From: Alkalinema sp. CAN_BIN05
Lineage (GTDB): Bacteria > Cyanobacteriota > Cyanobacteriia > Leptolyngbyales > Leptolyngbyaceae
Direction: 5' to 3'
DNA: 9,481 nucleotides
NCBI GenBank assembly: GCA_026786325.1
Contig: JAJAYH010000410.1
Coordinates: 1 to 9,481, forward strand
Part shown: piece by piece, positions 5,740 to 9,481 of the stretch
How positions within the stretch are numbered: the stretch's first letter is position 1
Layout: each line of letters starts with the position of its first letter
Made by a program: the position numbers and the translations under genes
The notes under the pieces: generated by a model
Told to the model about the DNA's origin: nothing
Database searches by the model: none
Seen by the model: the letters and a program-made list of their open reading frames with translations, nothing else

Positions 5740-7926
5740 ATGGCCTCTCCCCTCATTAAGCGTTATTTTCTGGCTGTCGATCGTTATAAATGGTTGATAC
5801 CGACTGGATTGGCTTTAGGGCTGACGGGCGGGGGGCTAGTTCTGTCTATTCCGGATGCGGCTCCGGTATATACGGTGGAAGCGACGCTGGTGGGAAATCG
5901 ACCGACGACTATTTTTTCGGCGACGGGGACGGAAGTGCGGCAACCGATTGAGAGTATTACGGCAGATGCGATTTTGAGTGATGAAATTATTACTAAAACC
6001 GCTAAGGAAGTGGGACTTGAGGCTCGGGCGATGATGCGAAATCTTAAGGTTAGTTTGCCGACAGCAGTAGGAGCTAAAGATAAAAAAGCGCCGACAGGCA
6101 ATGCAGAACGAGTTAAGTTGGAATATAAAGATACTAATCAAAATCGGGCGAAACAAGTTGTTGAACGGCTTTCACAAAGTGCAATCGATCGTAGTAAAGG
6201 CGGAAATACAGCGCGTTTGAATGAAGTGATGAAGTCGCTTAATCAACGATTGCCGAAAGTTCGGGAAGAATTGACAATTGCAGAACAAAACCTAGAAGCC
6301 TACGATCGCGCTGAAGGTCCAGCATTGATTGCGGCCCAAAATGGGAGTATTAGTAGTGCGATCGCTCAGGGCGAAAATCAACAACGCGCCCTACAAGTTC
6401 AAATTGAAGGCGTGAATGCAGAAATTGGTAGTCTACAAGGCAAGCTTGGAATGACAGCCGAGGAAGCTTATGTATCCTCGGCCCTGAGCGCAGATCCGCG
6501 TCTGAGCAGTCTCACTAGCCAAATTGCCCAACTGGAAACCCAACTTGCGATCGCGAGTAAAGACTTTCGACCTGAGCATCCCACTATTATCCAACTCACG
6601 ACCCAAATTAACGTCTACGAAACCCAGCTTCAGCGACGTGTGGGTGAGGTGATGGGTGGCGGCGGCGTGGCACGACCATTCCCTGCTGATGTCCGTCAAA
6701 GCAGCAGTCTTGATCCCGAGCGTCAAAGGCTGGCGATGCGTTTAGTTGAACTCACTACTCAGCGCGATAGTTTGACTCGGCAATTGACCATTGTGGGTGG
6801 TTCGGGTGTGAAGCTTCGAGAACAATTGCAAAATCTACCGAATAAACAACTTGCTCGTGTTCGGTTAGAAGACCAACTCAAACTTAAAAAAATACTCCAT
6901 GATCAAATGCAAGCCAAACTTGTGGATGCTCGAACGGCTGAAGCAGAAACGGTTAGTAGTTTGAGTCTTGCGCAACTCAGTGCCTTACCACTCGAACCCG
7001 TTGCCCCTAAAAATCCACTGTTGTTAATCATTGGTGGTGGTATTGGTGGATTGATTTTGGGTGCGGGGATTATCTTCTTATTGGATATGCTGGAAGGCAC
7101 ATTGTATACCCCAGAAGATCTACAGGAAAGTCTCAAAAATCAGGATGCATTGGTGTTGGGAATGTTGCCTAATATGCCAATTCAAGAATTGCATCAAAGT
7201 ATTCCGTTGTTGACTCAGGCTGAATTGCTTTATGGAGAATCCTATGACCGCTTCCGCAGCAATCTTCGGCTAAATGAAGGTAAGTTACCGCGTATTGTTT
7301 TAATCACTAGTACGATCGCATCTGAAGGGAAGTCAACTGTTGCGTATAATCTTGCGATCGCGGCGGCTAGATCTGGGAAGCGTAGTTTGATTATTGAATT
7401 TGATTTACGGAGTTTATCCCATAGCCGATCGGTGAGCATGGGATTAAATGCAGACCAGCAGCTTGAACCATTGCGCTATTATTCACAGGTTAATGACTGT
7501 GTTCAAATTGTTCCAGAGATTGAGAATTTGTATATCATTCCGAGTCCTGGGATTCAGCGTCAAGCCTCGTCAATTATTGAGTCTAATGAAGTTAAGTGCT
7601 TAATTGAACATGTGCGTGGACGTTTTGATTTTGTGGTGGTGGATGCTCCGTCGTTGAGTCAAAATAATGATGCGTTGCTATTGGAACCGCTGACAGATGG
7701 ATTGATTTTGGTGACTCGTCCCGGTATTACGCAGCAAAGTGTAATGAATGAGGCTATAGAACAATTGAATGAATCGGAGACTATTCGATTTTTGGGTGCG
7801 GTGGTGAATGGCGTTGAAATTGTTATGCCTAAACATATTCCCCAAGAGGCCGATCGATCGTTTATTCCCGCAAATCGTCAGGTCCAATCTGTTGAGGCGA
7901 TCGCTGCTGGGGTACCGTTGAATTAA
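5740..7926 (+). CDS. Wzz/Wzc-like polysaccharide co-polymerase with C-terminal BY-kinase-type ATPase domain
   Basis: Predicted 728-residue inner-membrane protein controlling chain length and export of an exopolysaccharide. Membrane helices lie at about 18-37 and 427-449; the second is preceded by the proline-rich PLEPVAPKNP and rich in glycine, as in Wzz/GumC proteins. Between them is a long, mostly helical periplasmic region with coiled-coil stretches (about 150-420). The cytoplasmic part has a Walker A motif SEGKST (528-533), a Walker A' segment LIIEFDLRS (550-558) and Walker B FVVVDAPS (631-638). Two points differ from active tyrosine autokinases: the first acidic residue of Walker A' is Glu553 rather than Asp, and the C-terminus has no tyrosine cluster. 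It may therefore bind ATP without being an autokinase, or be regulated differently. There is no Shine-Dalgarno site; the ATG follows a C-rich stretch. The last 22 codons and stop are duplicated beyond hicAB (8693-8761). Confidence 0.88.
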   Translation: MASPLIKRYFLAVDRYKWLIPTGLALGLTGGGLVLSIPDAAPVYTVEATLVGNRPTTIFSATGTEVRQPIESITADAILSDEIITKTAKEVGLEARAMMRNLKVSLPTAVGAKDKKAPTGNAERVKLEYKDTNQNRAKQVVERLSQSAIDRSKGGNTARLNEVMKSLNQRLPKVREELTIAEQNLEAYDRAEGPALIAAQNGSISSAIAQGENQQRALQVQIEGVNAEIGSLQGKLGMTAEEAYVSSALSADPRLSSLTSQIAQLETQLAIASKDFRPEHPTIIQLTTQINVYETQLQRRVGEVMGGGGVARPFPADVRQSSSLDPERQRLAMRLVELTTQRDSLTRQLTIVGGSGVKLREQLQNLPNKQLARVRLEDQLKLKKILHDQMQAKLVDARTAEAETVSSLSLAQLSALPLEPVAPKNPLLLIIGGGIGGLILGAGIIFLLDMLEGTLYTPEDLQESLKNQDALVLGMLPNMPIQELHQSIPLLTQAELLYGESYDRFRSNLRLNEGKLPRIVLITSTIASEGKSTVAYNLAIAAARSGKRSLIIEFDLRSLSHSRSVSMGLNADQQLEPLRYYSQVNDCVQIVPEIENLYIIPSPGIQRQASSIIESNEVKCLIEHVRGRFDFVVVDAPSLSQNNDALLLEPLTDGLILVTRPGITQQSVMNEAIEQLNESETIRFLGAVVNGVEIVMPKHIPQEADRSFIPANRQVQSVEAIAAGVPLN

Positions 7927-7927
7927 G
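7854..7927 (+). repeat. Direct repeat, left copy: 3' end of the Wzc-like gene
   Basis: These 74 bp align without gaps to 8689-8762 with 8 mismatches (about 89% identity). The match begins abruptly at a TCGATCG and ends just past the stop codon TAA; flanking bases on the left do not match at all. The two copies are 835 bp apart, in the same orientation, and bracket the hicAB genes. Confidence 0.9.
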
Positions 7928-7967
7928 TCGATGTATTGTACCAAAAATATTGTTCATCTGTGAATAT

Positions 7968-8324
7968 CTAGTGCCCGATCGAAGAAGAGATCTTGATAAA
8001 GTCATCAGCCGCTTTAGCGAGAACCTCATCCATCCAAGCGTTGATGCTTTTACCAGATTTAGTGGCGGCGAGGAAAAGCTGGCGATGACGCTCAGGAGAC
8101 GTTCTGAAGGGGAGCTTTCCTGAGAATGGCTTGTCGGGTTCTTGACCGATTTCTTCACAGAAATTGAGATAGTCATCGACAGAATCTTGAAATGCTTCTT
8201 TTGCTTCGGCAACAGTTTCGCCTTTGAAGGTGATCACATCGCGAATATCTAAGATACGACCAAAGATGATCCCTGCTTCATCATCAACTTCCATGTGGCC
8301 GACGTAGCCTTTGTGATTCAGCAT
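7968..8324 (-). CDS. hicB: HicB-family antitoxin with C-terminal ribbon-helix-helix domain
   Basis: Predicted 118-residue antitoxin that would bind and neutralise HicA and repress its own operon. Residues 1-62 have the HicB partial RNase H-like fold (HKGYVGHMEVDDEAGIIFGR, then ITFKGETVAEAKEAF and SVDDYLNFC). Residues 68-105 read as a DNA-binding ribbon-helix-helix segment: SGKLPFRTSPERHRQLFLAA followed by SINAWMDEVL. It begins 2 bp after the hicA stop codon, the usual toxin-first order, with an AGGAG Shine-Dalgarno site inside the end of hicA. The pair is convergent with the upstream exopolysaccharide operon and ends 41 bp from the Wzc-like gene stop, with no clear bidirectional terminator between. 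Family assignment is firm; activity is inferred. Confidence 0.88.
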   Translation of the reverse strand: MLNHKGYVGHMEVDDEAGIIFGRILDIRDVITFKGETVAEAKEAFQDSVDDYLNFCEEIGQEPDKPFSGKLPFRTSPERHRQLFLAATKSGKSINAWMDEVLAKAADDFIKISSSIGH

Positions 8325-8326
8325 AA

Positions 8327-8590
8327 TTATTGTTCTCCTGGTGTAATGCCTGCGTTGATGAGGAAGTCTCTGACGGATTTGATGGCACCTTTATCAGTTT
8401 CTCGCTCCGGATGAGGTTCATGAAAAACAGCCTTTCGATCGTTGAGGAACACTCGAACGCGACTACCTTTTCCCTGAGTGATGGTCGCATCTAGGGCAAT
8501 CAGGAGTTTGATAATGTCGGTCCAGGGAATGTCCGCAGGAACGGGATTCGTAAAGATATCTGCTAGGGTCTTTCGGTGCTTCTTATTCAT
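8327..8590 (-). CDS. hicA: HicA-family toxin (putative mRNA interferase)
   Basis: Predicted 87-residue toxin of the HicA family, small double-stranded-RNA-binding-like proteins that cleave mRNA and stop growth until HicB binds them. Typical features are KKHRKTLADIFTNP at the N-terminus, IPWTDIIKLL (21-30), GKGSRVRVFLN (40-50) and FHEPHPERETDKGAI (56-70) before the last helix. In HicA of Escherichia coli the GS is followed by the catalytic histidine; here Arg44 occupies that place, and the histidines are in FHEPHP. This appears in a recognisable HicA subgroup rather than being an isolated loss, but that is from memory. The ATG at 8590 is preferred to an in-frame TTG five codons upstream. The gene is immediately followed by hicB. 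Confidence 0.85.
   Translation of the reverse strand: MNKKHRKTLADIFTNPVPADIPWTDIIKLLIALDATITQGKGSRVRVFLNDRKAVFHEPHPERETDKGAIKSVRDFLINAGITPGEQ
8335..8339 (-). promoter_or_regulatory. Ribosome binding site of hicB within the end of hicA
   Basis: On the minus strand AGGAG lies 10 nt before the hicB ATG, inside the last codons of hicA. This placement makes coupled translation of toxin and antitoxin likely. Confidence 0.55.
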
Positions 8591-8604
8591 TCTAGACGAT
8601 AGCA

Positions 8605-8615
8605 ATATCTGATAT
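8605..8615. promoter_or_regulatory. Candidate operator palindrome upstream of hicA
   Basis: ATATC and GATAT form a perfect inverted repeat with a 1-nt centre, 14 bp before the hicA start. HicB-type proteins with ribbon-helix-helix domains bind short palindromes in their own promoter, so this is the best candidate here. The arms are short and AT-rich, and no convincing -35/-10 pair could be placed around them. Confidence 0.3.
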
Positions 8616-8674
8616 CAAGATCATTTGGATAGTTTACTCTAGATAGGCCATGAGCCAATGTACTGTTGATTATT

Positions 8675-8761
8675 ATGTCGAGCTATTTTCGATCGTTTAT
8701 TCCCCCAAATCGCGAGGTTCAATCCGTTGAGGCGATCGCTGCTGCGACACCGTTGAATTAA
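8675..8761 (+). pseudogene. Duplicated C-terminal fragment of the Wzc-like gene, open as a 28-codon reading frame
   Basis: From 8693 to the TAA at 8761 the frame matches the last 22 codons and stop of the Wzc-like gene, with four substitutions (Ala to Pro, Gln to Glu, Gly to Ala, Val to Thr) and no indel. Three of the eight nucleotide differences are silent. Six codons starting at ATG 8675 (MSSYFR) precede the matching part and do not resemble the parent gene. No good Shine-Dalgarno site precedes this ATG. It is most simply a non-functional gene remnant or the duplicated end left by an insertion; translation as a 28-residue peptide cannot be excluded. Confidence 0.6.
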
Positions 8762-8762
8762 G
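8689..8762 (+). repeat. Direct repeat, right copy, beyond hicAB
   Basis: This is the partner of 7854-7927. The best-conserved block is the central part around a HIP1 octamer (GCGATCGC at 8732-8739) and the last 14 bp to the stop codon. The repeat pair has the geometry for homologous excision of the 835 bp between them. Confidence 0.9.
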
Positions 8763-8919
8763 GAGATTTAGGAAGCTGGTGGTGTAGTGCAGACCTTTTA
8801 GGGTGATATGTGCGTGAAAAACTAAGATTATGTGAATAAAATATAGATTTCTGGTGAATTGAGACTATTTTTAGGGAATTCTACGTCTAAGGGATGAAGT
8901 AGAACCTACACGCCTTCAC

Positions 8920-8925
8920 GAGGAA
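8920..8925 (+). promoter_or_regulatory. Shine-Dalgarno site of the 146-residue helical protein
   Basis: GAGGAA lies 6 nt before the ATG at 8932 and 9 nt before a second in-frame ATG at 8935, so either could start translation; the product would differ by one methionine. The 170 bp from 8762 to here contain no other gene or clear promoter. Confidence 0.5.
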
Positions 8926-8931
8926 TGCACC

Positions 8932-9372
8932 ATGATGGAAGTATTGACGACAGCAGCGGCGATGGCGATCGGTAAGATTGCGTTAGATAAGTTTGTGGAA
9001 GGTGGCGCGGGGGAGTTGGGTAAGCAACTGACGACGGCGGCCTCGAAGAAGTTGATGGAACTCGCGAATCCGATTTGGGAAAAGATTCGGGGTAATAAGC
9101 GGGCGGTTGAGGTGTTGAGTGGTGCGGCGGCGGATAAGGCGGAGGATGTGCAGGCGTTGACAAACTATCTGGCGACGTTTTGGAATCAGCCGGAGTTTGC
9201 GGAGACGGTGAATGATTTGGCGAATGATTTACATTTTGAGTTGACGCAGATTCAGAACAATAGTCCGATTACGACGAATGTTTATGAAGGCGGCACAGCT
9301 TACGTTACGCCGATTACTGGGTCGAAGAATAAGAACTACATTGGTGGTGTGCATCATCATAAAGATGATTAG
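8932..9372 (+). CDS. Uncharacterised helical protein with Gly/Asn/His-rich C-terminal tail
   Basis: Predicted 146-residue protein that I cannot assign to a named family. Residues 1-108 are almost entirely helix-forming: an alanine-rich start (TTAAAMAIGKIALDKFVEGG), an acidic and basic middle (LANPIWEKIRGNKRAVEVL) and a further helix with NQPEFAETVNDLANDL. Residues 109-146 change abruptly to a Gly/Asn/Thr tail with SPITTNVYEGG, TPITG and NYIGGVHHH. Small proteins of this build occur in cyanobacteria, and similar helical segments sit at the N-terminus of some NACHT/NB-ARC-type signalling ATPases; that link is a resemblance from memory. The tail could be a short self-assembly or metal-binding motif; this is inference. 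A Shine-Dalgarno site supports the start. The gene is unusually rich in G/T-ending codons (GCG, ACG, TTG) compared with the operon genes upstream. It stands alone, with a GC-rich hairpin just downstream. Confidence 0.75.
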   Translation: MMEVLTTAAAMAIGKIALDKFVEGGAGELGKQLTTAASKKLMELANPIWEKIRGNKRAVEVLSGAAADKAEDVQALTNYLATFWNQPEFAETVNDLANDLHFELTQIQNNSPITTNVYEGGTAYVTPITGSKNKNYIGGVHHHKDD

Positions 9373-9402
9373 TCGTAGTCCGAGAGTCCCGGGGCCCCCC
9401 AA

Positions 9403-9441
9403 AACCCCCCGGGTTAGGGGGGGGTTATGTTGGTGTTTTTT
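9403..9441 (+). terminator. GC-rich hairpin, possible terminator of the preceding gene
   Basis: AACCCCCC (9403-9410) can pair with GGGGGGTT (9419-9426) around an 8-nt loop, 31 bp after the stop codon at 9372. A run of six T follows at 9436-9441, about 10 nt after the stem, farther than in a standard factor-independent terminator. A second C6 run at 9395-9400 could pair with the same G run. The remaining 40 bases are AT-rich and show nothing else. Confidence 0.4.
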
Positions 9442-9481
9442 GTCAAATTTATATTTAAAAATAAAAAATAAAACAAACGGG

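Noticed and set aside
7928..7967. Possible bidirectional terminator between the Wzc-like gene and hicB
   Set aside because: No stem of useful length followed by a T run is visible on either strand.
8906..9163. 85-codon minus-strand frame, proline- and serine-rich
   Set aside because: It is the antisense of GCG/GGN-rich codons in the gene at 8932, which produces low-complexity Pro/Ser translation; no start signal supports it.
1..9481. CRISPR arrays, tRNA or rRNA genes, insertion sequences, integrase genes
   Set aside because: No regularly spaced repeats, no cloverleaf or rRNA-like stretch, and no transposase or recombinase reading frame was found. The frequent CGATCG is the dispersed HIP1-type motif, not an array.

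Overview
The window looks like chromosomal DNA of a cyanobacterium. The palindrome GCGATCGC (HIP1) occurs nine times in 9.5 kb, where chance predicts well under one, and its CGATCG core is scattered through coding and non-coding DNA. The encoded proteins agree: a cyanobacterial-type exosortase with its partner protein, and a cyanobacterial-style exopolysaccharide export pair. I cannot name the species.

Layout, left to right. (1) 1-1341: a short leader and a GH25 muramidase with a peptidoglycan-binding domain and two copies of a cysteine-containing repeat at the C-terminus. (2) 1533-7926: five co-directional genes with short gaps (23-61 bp), probably one operon: a DegT/DnrJ-type sugar aminotransferase, cyanoexosortase B, its system-associated membrane protein, a Wza-like polysaccharide export protein and a Wzz/Wzc-like polysaccharide co-polymerase with a C-terminal BY-kinase-type ATPase domain. 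(3) 7968-8590, minus strand: a HicA/HicB toxin-antitoxin pair. (4) 8675-8761: a short in-frame copy of the last 22 codons and stop of the Wzc-like gene, on the far side of hicAB. (5) 8932-9372: a 146-residue helical protein of unknown function with a Gly/Asn/His-rich tail, followed by a very GC-rich hairpin and an AT-rich end.

How the genes fit together: the operon links modified-sugar synthesis (aminotransferase), polymer length control and export (Wzc- and Wza-like proteins) and sorting of PEP-CTERM proteins (exosortase plus partner), as expected for building an extracellular matrix in which sorted proteins and exopolysaccharide are made together. No PEP-CTERM substrate, glycosyltransferase, flippase or polymerase lies in the window, so these must be elsewhere.

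The most unusual structure is the 74-bp direct repeat, about 89% identical and without gaps, that flanks hicAB. One copy is exactly the 3' end of the Wzc-like gene. Both copies are in the same orientation and keep the reading frame, so recombination between them would remove hicAB and still leave an intact Wzc-like gene. This resembles a module inserted at the 3' end of a gene with that end restored, but no integrase is visible and a decayed paralogue is also possible.
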